DNA of 64,000 nucleotides from contig NZ_CP047046.1 of NCBI RefSeq assembly GCF_030408435.1, forward strand, positions 726,572-790,571, written 5' to 3'. Below, in pieces: positions 1 through 8,158 of the stretch. This DNA is from Corynebacterium auriscanis. Its GTDB lineage: Bacteria; Actinomycetota; Actinomycetes; Mycobacteriales; Mycobacteriaceae. Below the pieces are notes generated by a model. It worked only from the letters and a program-made list of their open reading frames with translations, was not told the DNA's origin and did not search any database. Position numbers and translations under genes: made by a program. Within the stretch, counting starts at the first letter, position 1. The number at the start of each line of letters is the position of its first letter.

Positions 1-712
1 CCTAGAAAACGTCAAGGCTGCGGCACGCGAACAAGGAATCCACTATCCGGTCGCGCAGGATAACGACTTTAAGACGTGGCGGAATTACCACAATCAATAC
101 TGGCCAGCACATTACCTGGTGGATGGCAAAGGTCATGTTCGCTCCATTCACGAAGGTGAAGGCCAGTATGCGGAAACAGAGCACATGGTGCGAGAACTGC
201 TGAAGGAAGCCAACCCCGATGTGCAGTTGCCGGAACCCCTCAATAACGAGGAAGTAGCTACCGTTCAAGATCGCAATCCCGAGACCTATCTGGGATATGA
301 ACGCGCCGAGTATTTCGCTAATTCGAAACAGGAATACCGCAAGGGAACACGCACTTTTACTGCAGTGCCAAACTTGGAGTTTCCCAACTACACATTGGAA
401 GGGGAGTGGACTATCGGCCCCGATTTCATCCGAGCAGGTAAGGCTGCGAAATTACGATTGAATTACCGCGCCGGGTTGGTACAGATAGTGGCCTCTGGAG
501 GGGAAGGGGCCGGCCAGGCAGGGCAATCGAGCGGAGCCGCGGGCGGGAAATCTGGACGCGCGGGGATCACCGTAGATGGAGTGCAACACAACTTGCCGGC
601 CACGCCTGGCACGATCGATATCGCCGGAAAGCCTGGAGGGGAGAAGCGGGAAGGTGTGTTGGAGATCGATGTGGCCCCTGGAGTGGTGCTGCATTCGATG
701 ACGTTCGGGTAG
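1..712 (+). CDS. DipZ-like thioredoxin-family protein, C-terminal part (5' end outside window)
   Basis: The reading frame is open from base 2 and ends at TAG 710-712, so only the last ~236 residues are present. The first part (HYPVAQDNDFKTW, then PAHYLVDGKG) matches the end of a TlpA/AhpC-type thioredoxin fold. It is followed by a beta-rich domain containing TYLGYERAEYFA, typical of the C-terminal jelly-roll domain of actinobacterial DipZ. In that family an N-terminal CcdA-like membrane part passes electrons to extracytoplasmic thiols. The membrane part and the CxxC motif would lie upstream and cannot be seen. A Gly/Ala/Ser-rich insert sits near residue 165 of the visible part. The family call rests on these two domains; a stand-alone thioredoxin-like protein is the alternative. 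Confidence 0.75.
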   Translation, partial: LENVKAAAREQGIHYPVAQDNDFKTWRNYHNQYWPAHYLVDGKGHVRSIHEGEGQYAETEHMVRELLKEANPDVQLPEPLNNEEVATVQDRNPETYLGYERAEYFANSKQEYRKGTRTFTAVPNLEFPNYTLEGEWTIGPDFIRAGKAAKLRLNYRAGLVQIVASGGEGAGQAGQSSGAAGGKSGRAGITVDGVQHNLPATPGTIDIAGKPGGEKREGVLEIDVAPGVVLHSMTFG

Positions 713-742
713 AAGCACGAAGTACCTGGTGCCCGAAAGACC

Positions 743-819
743 TGGTGCCCCCGGCAGGACTCGAACCCGCGACACAAGGGGTAGAAACCCTCTGCTCTAA
801 TCCGCTGAGCTACGGAGGC
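743..819 (-). tRNA. tRNA-Arg (anticodon TCT)
   Basis: Read on the minus strand, the cloverleaf has acceptor GCCTCCG pairing with CGGGGGC, a D arm, an anticodon stem GAGGG/CCCTT with loop TTTCTAC (anticodon TCT), and a T arm with TTCGAGT. The CCA end is encoded (743-745). It lies tail-to-tail with the dipZ-like gene. It reads the rare AGA codon. Confidence 0.95.
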
Positions 820-970
820 TGACAAGTTCTGTCCCTCACGTATCGGAACAGAACGCTACTTAGATTAACCCACCAGCTCCCTCTATGGCGGAGGGAGGTC
901 GGGCTAAGCCAGCCAGTGGTTAGTGCTGTTACCCGCGTCTCAAGAAATCGGAATTCGCGCGTTACGGCGG

Positions 971-976
971 TAATGT
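971..976 (+). promoter_or_regulatory. -10 box of leaderless copD/ctaG
   Basis: TAATGT followed by 7 bases and then the ATG at 984. No Shine-Dalgarno sequence precedes the start, so the transcript probably begins at the start codon. Confidence 0.5.
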
Positions 977-983
977 CAGGGGC

Positions 984-3200
984 ATGTCTGAGACTGGCAA
1001 TGCGACTTCATCTACAACGACGGGCGCGGAAGAATCGTCGACTCGCGACTTGGTGGATAAGAACACCGCTGCCAAGAAGCGTACCTCCGCTAAGCCCACG
1101 CTGTTTTACGTGGTGGCGGCAGTTGTCGCCGGCATCGTCGGCGCCGCGATCGGGTATAGCTTTCTGGGGGAATCCCTAGCGATTCTCGGTATTCCAGATC
1201 CCGGAGAGCTCACGACCATCGGGTTGCCGTTTGTGCGCTCGGCCGTGACGTTGGTGGCGTTCCTGGGGATTGGCTCGTTCATGATGGCCGCGTTCGGGGC
1301 GCCGCCTCGTAAGGACGGCTACCTGGACCTTGACGGGTACAAGGCCTCGCGAACAGGCACGTGGTCCATGGTCGTGTGGGGTTTGGGTGCGCTGGCTCTA
1401 GTACCGCTGTACTTATCGGATGTGTCTGGCCAGCCGCTGTCGGTCGCGGTGGATCCCACTTTCTGGGAAACTGCCCTGTCCCAGGTCAGTGCCGCTCGCG
1501 TGTGGTTATGGGTCGCGGCGTTTGCCTTCGTTGTGGCCATTTTCTCTGCCACAACGCGCAAGTGGATTTGGCAGCCGGTTTATTTTGCCATCTCGATTCT
1601 TTCGCTCATTCCCCTCGGCTTGGAAGGGCACTCCGCCAGCGGTGGCAACCATGACTATGGTGTGAATTCCTTGTTGTGGCACCTCGTCCTCACGGCGGTG
1701 TGGGTTGGTGGTCTGATGGCCTTGGTTGCCCATGCTAAACGTCGGGGCGAGCACCTCGCTGTCATTGTGGAGCGTTATAGCTTTATCGCGTTGTGCGCAA
1801 TCATCGGCATTGCTATCTCTGGGCTTATCAATGCGGCTATCCGCCTGAAATTCTCTGAGTGGTTCACCACTCAATATGGGCTGGTTATCACGGCGAAGGC
1901 TGTCCTTACAATTGTTTTGGCCTACTGTGGTTGGTTACATCGTCGCAAGGTTATTCCTTTACTTCAGGCTGCAGAGGCCAAGGGTGATCGCACATCTATT
2001 TCCGACGCCCAGCGCCGTCCCTTCATCCGCCTTGCCCTGGTTGAAGTGTTGATCATGGCTGCGACCATCGGGGTGGCAGTGTCCCTGTCCCGCATCCCAC
2101 CTCCGATTGAGCTGCAGCTAGATCTCACTCCCCAAGACCTGTTGCTGGGCTTCCGTTTAGAGGAGCCGCCGAGCGTGGCGAATTACTTCACCATGTTCCG
2201 TTTGGATTTGGTGTTTGGCGTGGGGGCGTTGATCCTGCAGTGGATCTACACGTGGGCCTGGTTGTCTTTGAAAAAGCGTGGCATTGATTGGCCACTGTCC
2301 CGGTTGTTCTGGTGGACGTTAGGCAATGCGACTTTGTTCTGGGCTACGTCCTCGGGATTGGGCATGTACTCCATGGCGATGTTCTCCCCACACATGCTGC
2401 AGCACATGATTTTGTCGATGGCGGTTCCCGTGTTTTGGGTTTTGGGTGGGCCCATGACGTTGCTGCTGCGTGCGCTGCCACCGGCGGGACGCAACGGTGT
2501 GCCGGGGCCACGCGAGTGGCTGGTGGTGTTCATTAACAATCCCGTCTCGCGGTTCCTCACCAACCCCATTGTGGCCGGTATTCAGTTCGTGATCGGGTTC
2601 TACTACCTGTATTTGTCCTCCCTGTTCAACGTCATCGGCGACAATCACGGTGGCCACTTGTTCATGATGATTCACTTCATCATTTCCGGTTACATCTTTT
2701 ACTGGGTGATCATCGGTGTGGATGCGGCGCCGCGCCAGCTCAGCCCATTCATTAAGATGTTGACGTTGTTTGCCGTCGTGGTATTCCACGCGTGGTTTGG
2801 TATCGCGATGATGCAAATGGCCACCCCTTTGAATCTGGAGTTCTACAAGCAACTGGACTTCCCATTCCCCGTGGATTTCGCGGAAGAACAGAATAAGGGC
2901 GGTGGAATTGCGTGGGCTCTGGGTGAGATCCCGTTGCTGGTGGTTACCGCTGCTCACGGTGTGCAGTGGATGCGCACCGATCGCAAGGAAGCCGCGCGCC
3001 ATGACCGCCGTGAAGAGCGGACTGGTGGGGAAGAACTGGAGGCGTACAACGCCATGTTGCAGGGGCTTGCGGAGGGTCGTGGTGATTTTGGTAACGCGGA
3101 ATACTACAGCGCGGACTACCACGATCAAGAAGTCCAGGGGGCTCTGCACACCAAGCGCCATCCTGCGAAGAAGCGCGGTCAGGTGGATAAGAACGAGTAG
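984..3200 (+). CDS. CopD / CtaG fusion: copper-resistance and cytochrome c oxidase assembly membrane protein
   Basis: A 738-residue polytopic membrane protein with well over ten hydrophobic segments. The N-terminal half resembles CopD, with HSASGGNHDYG and the segment around LLWHLVLTAVWVGGL. The C-terminal half resembles the caa3-type assembly factor CtaG (PF09678), with FSPHMLQHMILSM, HGGHLFMMIHF and FHAWFGIAMM, whose His and Met residues fit copper handling. Such fusions are the normal actinobacterial form, and the expected role is delivery of copper to the aa3 oxidase. A short charged cytoplasmic tail follows the last helix. The ATG at 984 is supported by the leaderless -10 box at 971-976. 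It appears to be monocistronic. Confidence 0.9.
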   Translation: MSETGNATSSTTTGAEESSTRDLVDKNTAAKKRTSAKPTLFYVVAAVVAGIVGAAIGYSFLGESLAILGIPDPGELTTIGLPFVRSAVTLVAFLGIGSFMMAAFGAPPRKDGYLDLDGYKASRTGTWSMVVWGLGALALVPLYLSDVSGQPLSVAVDPTFWETALSQVSAARVWLWVAAFAFVVAIFSATTRKWIWQPVYFAISILSLIPLGLEGHSASGGNHDYGVNSLLWHLVLTAVWVGGLMALVAHAKRRGEHLAVIVERYSFIALCAIIGIAISGLINAAIRLKFSEWFTTQYGLVITAKAVLTIVLAYCGWLHRRKVIPLLQAAEAKGDRTSISDAQRRPFIRLALVEVLIMAATIGVAVSLSRIPPPIELQLDLTPQDLLLGFRLEEPPSVANYFTMFRLDLVFGVGALILQWIYTWAWLSLKKRGIDWPLSRLFWWTLGNATLFWATSSGLGMYSMAMFSPHMLQHMILSMAVPVFWVLGGPMTLLLRALPPAGRNGVPGPREWLVVFINNPVSRFLTNPIVAGIQFVIGFYYLYLSSLFNVIGDNHGGHLFMMIHFIISGYIFYWVIIGVDAAPRQLSPFIKMLTLFAVVVFHAWFGIAMMQMATPLNLEFYKQLDFPFPVDFAEEQNKGGGIAWALGEIPLLVVTAAHGVQWMRTDRKEAARHDRREERTGGEELEAYNAMLQGLAEGRGDFGNAEYYSADYHDQEVQGALHTKRHPAKKRGQVDKNE

Positions 3201-3298
3201 GGCGCTGCCTGGGCAGAAGTGCGGCCGGGTTGATTGAACCGAGTGTATTGGCACGCCACGCCGGTACGCGCCCCCATGTCAAGGCCTAGGTAGTGGAC

Positions 3299-3334
3299 TG
3301 TGGATAAGCCGGCGGTTCACCGTAGTTATGCACA
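3299..3334. promoter_or_regulatory. Two opposed DnaA-box-like 9-mers upstream of ssb
   Basis: TGTGGATAA at 3299-3307 is the exact complement of TTATCCACA. TTATGCACA at 3326-3334 fits TTATNCACA in the other orientation. Both lie about 100-130 bases before the ssb start. Whether DnaA binds here is inference. Confidence 0.35.
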
Positions 3335-3432
3335 GCAGGGCGTCGAGAAAAATGGCATGAGCACGTGATTGTGGCAACGTCGGAGTCAAACACTGGGGGA
3401 CAAGCCCTCGGTGGGGACGAAAGGGAAAACAC

Positions 3433-3981
3433 GTGTTTAATATGGCGACCGTTCATTTGGCAGGGCGGCTCACGAGGGAGCCGGAACTCAAATTTAGGAA
3501 TTCAGCCAACGGGCGCACGTTGGTGCTACTCAACCTCGCACTGAATCACCGCTACCAAGATGCTAATGGTAACTGGTCGGAAGGCGAGCCAACCTTTGTC
3601 GAGGTGCAGTGCTGGGGGAAGTTAGCGAACAACGTGCTGGACTGCATGGGCAAGGGAATGTCGGTCCTGGTAATTGGCCGGTTGATCCAGAGCAATTGGG
3701 AAGCCGAGTTGAATGGCGAAAAGGTCAAGCGTTCGGTACTGCGCGTGAAGGCCAGCCACGTGGGGCCTGATCTGAATTGGCAGCGAGCGAAAGCGATCAA
3801 GGATGAGGATTTCGGGGAGTTTGAAGCCCGTGGTACGGAAACCGCGCGAGCCGCAGAGAAAGCAGCGGGTGGCAGCGAAGACAACGAGGAGCGTGAATTG
3901 GTTGGCGCGGGCGTGGGAGCCCAATCCGGTAACTCGTTGGGGGGAAATGAGGAGGACAATAGCTCGAAGCCACCATTCTAG
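3433..3981 (+). CDS. ssb: Single-stranded DNA-binding protein, second-type paralogue
   Basis: A 182-residue protein with an SSB OB fold over roughly residues 4-115 (ATVHLAGRLTREPELKF, FVEVQCWGKLANNV, VKRSVLRVKASHVGPDL). An acidic, Gly/Glu-rich linker follows, then a C-terminal tip SSKPPF. The usual tip is DDDIPF-like and recruits partner proteins; here the PPF is kept but the acidic run before it is weak. The gene is not next to rpsF, rpsR or rplI, where the main bacterial ssb normally sits, and it precedes ettA, so it is probably the second corynebacterial SSB. GTG 3433 lies 5 bases after AAAGGGA; an in-frame ATG at 3442 is the alternative start. Confidence 0.85.
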   Translation: MFNMATVHLAGRLTREPELKFRNSANGRTLVLLNLALNHRYQDANGNWSEGEPTFVEVQCWGKLANNVLDCMGKGMSVLVIGRLIQSNWEAELNGEKVKRSVLRVKASHVGPDLNWQRAKAIKDEDFGEFEARGTETARAAEKAAGGSEDNEERELVGAGVGAQSGNSLGGNEEDNSSKPPF

Positions 3982-4146
3982 AAGCGGCAGGTCCCGCAAC
4001 CAGGTCGCAAAGTGGGATGGACCCCTGTGACCACGTACACTGAGGGGCATGCGTGGTAGTCGCCGGCGTTAACCTCGGCGGCTTCCACATCGATAATTTC
4101 AGTGACGTGAGAAATCTATACCGGAAAGGTCGGAGACGAGTTCACA

Positions 4147-5817
4147 GTGGGCGAGTTCATCTACACCATGAAGAACGTGCGCAAGGCGCACGGCGAGAAG
4201 GTCATTCTCGATAACGTGACCATGGCGTTCTACCCGGGCGCCAAGATCGGCGTGGTCGGTCCTAACGGTGCCGGTAAGTCCTCTATTTTGAAGATCATGG
4301 CTGGTATCGATCAGCCTTCGAATGGTGAGGCGTTCCTCGACCCCGGTGCTACCGTTGGCATCCTGCAGCAGGAGCCACCTTTGAATGAGGAGAAGACCGT
4401 TCGCGAGAATGTCGAAGAGGGCATGGGCGAGATCTTCCAGGTTCGTCAGCGTTACGAGGCGATCGCCGAGGAAATGGCGACCAACTACACGGACGAGCTC
4501 ATGGAGGAAATGACCCAGTTGCAGGAGCAGATTGATGCTGCCGATGCGTGGGAACTGGATTCCAAGATTGAGCAGGCCATGGAGGCGTTGCGTTGCCCGC
4601 CATCCGATGAGCCAGTGACACACTTGTCTGGTGGTGAGCGCCGCCGCGTAGCATTGGCGAAATTGCTGCTCAGCGAGCCAGATTTGCTGCTGCTCGACGA
4701 GCCTACTAACCACTTGGATGCGGAGTCCGTGCTGTGGCTGGAGCAGCACCTGGCGAACTACAACGGCGCTGTTTTGGCCGTGACTCACGACCGTTACTTC
4801 CTGGATCACGTGGCCCAGTGGATTTGTGAGGTCGACCGCGGCAAGCTGTACCCATACGAGGGTAACTACTCCACTTACTTAGAGACCAAGGCCAAGCGTC
4901 TCGAGGTTGCAGGTAAGAAGGACCAGAAGCTGCAGAAGCGCTTGAAGGAAGAGCTGGCCTGGGTGCGCTCCGGTGCCAAGGCCCGTCAGGCGAAGAACAA
5001 GGCTCGTCTGCAGCGCTATGAAGAGATGGCTGCGGAGGCGGAACAGTACAAGAAGCTTGATTTCGAGGAAATTCAGATTCCAACCCCACCGCGCCTGGGT
5101 AATCAAGTTGTTGAGGTTAAGGATCTGCAGAAAGGCTTTGATGGCCGCGTGCTCATCAAGGACTTGTCCTTCACCCTGCCTCGTAACGGCATCGTGGGTG
5201 TGATTGGCCCTAACGGCGTGGGTAAGACCACCCTGTTCAAGACCATCGTCGGTCTAGAAGAGCCCGACGCAGGTGAGGTCAAGATTGGCCAGACCGTGCA
5301 GCTCAGCTACGTTGACCAGAACCGCGCGAACATTGATCCAGAGAAAACCGTGTGGGAAGTTGTGTCCGACGGCTTAGATTACATTCACGTGGGTCAGAAC
5401 GAAATGCCATCCCGTGCGTACCTGTCCGCCTTCGGATTCAAAGGGCCGGATCAGCAGAAGCCATCCAAGGTCCTATCCGGTGGTGAGCGCAACCGCCTAA
5501 ACTTGGCGCTGACCCTGAAGCAGGGCGGAAACCTGATCCTGCTGGATGAGCCGACTAACGACCTGGATGTGGAAACCCTGTCCAGCTTGGAAAACGCGCT
5601 GCAGAACTTCCCGGGCTGCGCCGTTGTGATCTCCCACGACCGCTGGTTCTTGGATCGCACTTGTACCCACATTCTCGCGTGGGAGGGCAATGTTGCCGAG
5701 GGGCAATGGTACTGGTTCGAGGGTAACTTTGAGGATTACGAGAAGAACAAGGTCGATCGCTTGGGTGCCGAGGCCGCTCGTCCGCACCGCGTTACGCACC
5801 GTAAGCTGACGCGCTAG
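4147..5817 (+). CDS. ettA: Energy-dependent translational throttle protein EttA (ABC-F ATPase)
   Basis: A 556-residue soluble ABC-F protein with two ATPase domains and no membrane segments. The first Walker A GPNGAGKSS is near residue 37, followed by LSGGERRRVALAKLLL and LLLLDEPTNHLDAES. The second Walker A GPNGVGKTT is near 353, followed by LSGGERNRLNLAL and LLDEPTNDLD. Between them are the charged arm and interdomain linker (ELAWVRSGAKARQAKNKAR). EttA binds the ribosomal E site and gates the first elongation step according to the ATP/ADP ratio. The start is GTG at 4147, preceded by a GGTCGGAG purine stretch. Length and order of motifs are standard. Confidence 0.95.
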   Translation: MGEFIYTMKNVRKAHGEKVILDNVTMAFYPGAKIGVVGPNGAGKSSILKIMAGIDQPSNGEAFLDPGATVGILQQEPPLNEEKTVRENVEEGMGEIFQVRQRYEAIAEEMATNYTDELMEEMTQLQEQIDAADAWELDSKIEQAMEALRCPPSDEPVTHLSGGERRRVALAKLLLSEPDLLLLDEPTNHLDAESVLWLEQHLANYNGAVLAVTHDRYFLDHVAQWICEVDRGKLYPYEGNYSTYLETKAKRLEVAGKKDQKLQKRLKEELAWVRSGAKARQAKNKARLQRYEEMAAEAEQYKKLDFEEIQIPTPPRLGNQVVEVKDLQKGFDGRVLIKDLSFTLPRNGIVGVIGPNGVGKTTLFKTIVGLEEPDAGEVKIGQTVQLSYVDQNRANIDPEKTVWEVVSDGLDYIHVGQNEMPSRAYLSAFGFKGPDQQKPSKVLSGGERNRLNLALTLKQGGNLILLDEPTNDLDVETLSSLENALQNFPGCAVVISHDRWFLDRTCTHILAWEGNVAEGQWYWFEGNFEDYEKNKVDRLGAEAARPHRVTHRKLTR

Positions 5818-6170
5818 GTTCCGCCGGTGCACGCCCCCCCCCGTGGGGGAGCATGGTTCTGCGAGGGATCGTCGGCTGCTTCGTGTAGTGGTAGCTGCCT
5901 TCGAGAAACCCCGGTTGGTTCATCCGCTTTCGCTGGCCGTTCTTGGGGAACCGCCGACGGTCTCAACCCATGTTCTGGCCGGCTCCGCCGTAGTGTCGGC
6001 TTAACCAATTCCCGTGACTGGGCACTGAAAAAGTGTAAGAGTCGCGGGAATTTTTCATGGGTTGTGCATGTAACTTCTTTACCACCAGCCCCGATTGCTA
6101 CAATGTACGTTCCGTATGGAATCCTTTTAACTTCGACAACAAACTTACAATCGAAGGGGACTGGCAAGCG
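5818..6170. other. 353-base gap between ettA and the thioesterase gene
   Basis: No gene is supported here. A G/C inverted repeat at 5833-5852 (C run, GT, G run) lies just after ettA and has no T tract, so it is at best a weak terminator. A candidate extended -10 (TGCTACAAT) at 6096-6104 is near the right end. Confidence 0.5.
6078..6104 (+). promoter_or_regulatory. Candidate promoter of the thioesterase gene
   Basis: TTTACC at 6078-6083 and extended -10 TGCTACAAT ending at 6104, spacer 15. It would give a leader of about 60 bases that carries the ribosome site GAAGGGGA at 6153-6160. Confidence 0.35.
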
Positions 6171-6695
6171 ATGCCTTTTATTCTGAATAAGAAGACCGAT
6201 ACTCGCTGGCATACGTGCCATCGGGAACTCCGTTGGACTGATTTTGATCAATACCAGCATGTTAATAACGCCAAGTATCTTGAATTCGCCCAAGATGCGC
6301 GCATGGTTTTTCTCAAGGACGTTCTGCTGGAGATGGATATTGCCGTTCCACCGTTCTTCGTTCGCCACACGACGATCGATTACCCCCGCCCGTTGTCTCC
6401 GGGTGAATCTGAGGTCGCAGTGAGCTCATTTTTCACCAGTCTGGGAACCCGTTCCTGCGTTATGCGCCAGCAGATCAAGGATTCGCTTGGCCGTGTTGCG
6501 TCCACGATTGATACCGTCATGGTGGGCATCGACGTGATGACCGGAAAATCTCGCGAGTGGTCGGAGCAGGACCTGAAGAACATGGGGTTGTTCTTAATTC
6601 CGGTTTCCGATGACGAGGAATCGAACTCCTCCGAAACCTCTGCTCGCGAACGCAATCGCACCCGTCCTGTGGAGAAGGCTAACAACGCTTCCTAA
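6171..6695 (+). CDS. Acyl-CoA thioesterase, 4HBT hot-dog family
   Basis: A 174-residue protein with the hot-dog signature RWTDFDQYQHVNNAKYLEF, in which the Asp is the usual catalytic acid, followed by TIDYPRPL and RSCVMRQQI. Family members hydrolyse acyl-CoA thioesters; the substrate cannot be read from sequence. ATG 6171 is chosen over an upstream in-frame ATG at 6057 because GAAGGGGA lies 10 bases before it and the family homology begins just after it. The C-terminal ~30 residues are polar and low in complexity. The next gene starts 22 bases after its stop but has its own -10 box. Confidence 0.8.
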   Translation: MPFILNKKTDTRWHTCHRELRWTDFDQYQHVNNAKYLEFAQDARMVFLKDVLLEMDIAVPPFFVRHTTIDYPRPLSPGESEVAVSSFFTSLGTRSCVMRQQIKDSLGRVASTIDTVMVGIDVMTGKSREWSEQDLKNMGLFLIPVSDDEESNSSETSARERNRTRPVEKANNAS

Positions 6696-6704
6696 GTGCC
6701 CACC

Positions 6705-6710
6705 TATAGT
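6705..6710 (+). promoter_or_regulatory. -10 box of leaderless gene at 6718
   Basis: TATAGT with a 7-base spacer to ATG 6718. The start codon has no ribosome site, so a leaderless transcript is likely. Confidence 0.5.
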
Positions 6711-6717
6711 GGGGTTT

Positions 6718-7590
6718 ATGGAAATTCGTCTCGTTGTCCCTGATCTCGTTCATGCCAGTACCGCTAAGCAATGGCAAGCCGCTGCGCGCCGAACTAGCCA
6801 AGTCGCAGACCGGGTGCTGGCTATGGATCCGGATGCTTTGGCGCGGCTGCGGCAGGTTGACGGGGCGGTTGATTTTTTCTTTTCGACGCCCACGACCACC
6901 ATTTACATGCAGCGCATCCCTGGCACTTTGGTCGGTAGCGACGACGCGGTGGTTCGGGCTCGTGAAATCAGGGAAGCACTGGGATCCTACCTTTCAAGAT
7001 TCGTCCCCCCACGGGGTCGATCGGAACGGGGCGCCACACTGAGCCAGACTGAACCGGGTACGCCACGGGGTCGATCGGAACGGGGTGCCACACTGAGTCA
7101 GACTGAACCGGGTACGCCACGGGGTCGATCGGAACGGGGCGCCACACTGATTCAGACTGAACCGGGTACGCCAGGTCAGGACTTACCGCAGGAACTTACC
7201 TTGGGCGCGGATTGTTCGTTGCTGTGGCGGGGTGCGCTGCCGCCTGCAACGGGATACACCCTGATTGACACCCCACCGGGGTCTGTGTTGCGTGAGTTAT
7301 ACCAAGCGATGGTGGCAGAAAATCGCGAGCACTCAGGTCCCGCGGGGATTGCGCGCTCCCTCCTTGATCAGGAGCTCATGGAGGTGAGCTCTGATTCGGC
7401 GCAGGTGAGTATTACCGGTCGGATGATGGCAACGATGGGAGCGTTGGGTTTGGCACCAGAACCTGTGAATCCCGCGATGAAATCCTACGACTACGCACGA
7501 GTGAGTGCCCACGCTTCGTGGATTCGAGTGGATGGCGTAGGCGGCACCCTTTATGCGCCCCGACCAGGGGGGCTCGCGCGGGTGCCATGA
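6718..7590 (+). CDS. Uncharacterised protein with an in-frame 18-residue triplication
   Basis: A 290-residue protein that I do not recognise beyond a general actinobacterial look. It has no signal peptide and no membrane segment. The N-terminal ~95 residues (MEIRLVVPDL, VDFFFSTPTTTIYMQRI) and the C-terminal ~125 residues (LLWRGALPPATGYTLIDTP, SWIRVDGVGGTLYAPRPGG) look folded. Between them is an 18-residue unit beginning PRGRSERGATL, present three times in tandem (bases 7009-7170). The repeat keeps frame and looks like an insertion in a linker. ATG 6718 is set by the leaderless -10 box; an upstream in-frame start at 6610 would overlap the thioesterase gene. Function unknown. Confidence 0.7.
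   Translation: MEIRLVVPDLVHASTAKQWQAAARRTSQVADRVLAMDPDALARLRQVDGAVDFFFSTPTTTIYMQRIPGTLVGSDDAVVRAREIREALGSYLSRFVPPRGRSERGATLSQTEPGTPRGRSERGATLSQTEPGTPRGRSERGATLIQTEPGTPGQDLPQELTLGADCSLLWRGALPPATGYTLIDTPPGSVLRELYQAMVAENREHSGPAGIARSLLDQELMEVSSDSAQVSITGRMMATMGALGLAPEPVNPAMKSYDYARVSAHASWIRVDGVGGTLYAPRPGGLARVP
7009..7170 (+). repeat. 54-bp tandem repeat, three copies, in frame
   Basis: Units 7009-7062, 7063-7116 and 7117-7170 differ by only a few bases. Each encodes PRGRSERGATL followed by S or I and QTEPGT. A minisatellite inside a coding region. Confidence 0.95.
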
Positions 7591-7650
7591 TTCTCTCGAC
7601 GAAGCTGATCTGCTCGTTCCCGTGATCAGATCGCCATCTCCGGTGTCACT

Positions 7651-7846
7651 GGGTGCTGGATTAGCAGATTGAGATGACGTTGTGGCCACGTTTGTTGGGC
7701 TTTTCGTTCTGCTTCGTTGACATGGGGTTGGTGTGGGTCCTGCCGTTGGTTCTGTATTTTTGGTGCTGTCTGGGTGCTGGATTAGCAGAATGAAATGACG
7801 TTGTGAGCACGTTTTTAGGGCTTTTCGTTCTGCTTCGTTGACATGG
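7651..7846. repeat. Two copies of a ~75-bp direct repeat, period 121
   Basis: Copies at about 7651-7725 and 7772-7846 share GGGTGCTGGATTAGCAG, then ATGACGTTGTG, GGGCTTTTCGTTCTGCTTC and GTTGACATGG, with scattered substitutions. Confidence 0.9.
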
Positions 7847-7953
7847 GATCGGGCGTCGACCTCAGGAGGGGCTTGGCCACGGCAAAGTGCGCAGTCGGAA
7901 CTCATGAGCTCCCAACCCCTAGCTCGAACCACGTGGGGCATGCGCGGCGGGGG

Positions 7954-8139
7954 CGGCGGATCTCGCACTGTCAACCAGGCTCCGGCTTGGATGGCGGGGA
8001 CGGCGGATCCCGCACTATCCACTAGGCTCCGACGTGGATGGCGGGGACGGCGGATCCCGCACTGTCAACCAGGCTCCGGTTTGGGCGGCGGATCTCGCAC
8101 TATCCACTAGGCTCCGGCGTGGATGGCGGATCCCGCACC
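7954..8139. repeat. 47-bp tandem array with alternating A and B units
   Basis: Order A (7954-8000), B (8001-8047), A (8048-8085, shortened), B (8086-8126, shortened), then a partial unit. A units carry CTGTCAACCAGGCTCCGG; B units carry CTATCCACTAGGCTCCG. GCGGG near one unit end can pair with CCCGC of the next, so a transcript could fold into a row of hairpins. Confidence 0.9.
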
Positions 8140-8158
8140 GCAAGGAGGCAACAGACAG

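Larger units (their letters stand above)
7591..8158. other. 568-base gene-free stretch made mostly of repeats
   Basis: Between convergent genes. It contains a direct repeat of about 75 bases with period 121 and then the 47-bp array at 7954-8139. Open frames here simply translate the repeats and have no recognisable protein. Confidence 0.7.

Noticed and set aside
876-898. Hairpin CTCCCTC/GAGGGAG between tRNA-Arg and ctaG as a terminator
   Set aside because: There is no T tract on either strand and no gene ends next to it.
3299-3334. Replication origin signal from DnaA boxes
   Set aside because: Only two boxes, no AT-rich unwinding region, and no dnaA, dnaN or parAB nearby.
5870-5935. tRNA-like sequence (GTGTAGTGGTAGCTGCC followed by GGTTGGTTCATCC)
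   Set aside because: No consistent acceptor or anticodon stem can be drawn; resemblance is to short D-arm and T-arm-like pieces only.
7838-8110. Open frames across the 47-bp array
   Set aside because: The translation is only the repeat itself; there is no plausible start signal or product.
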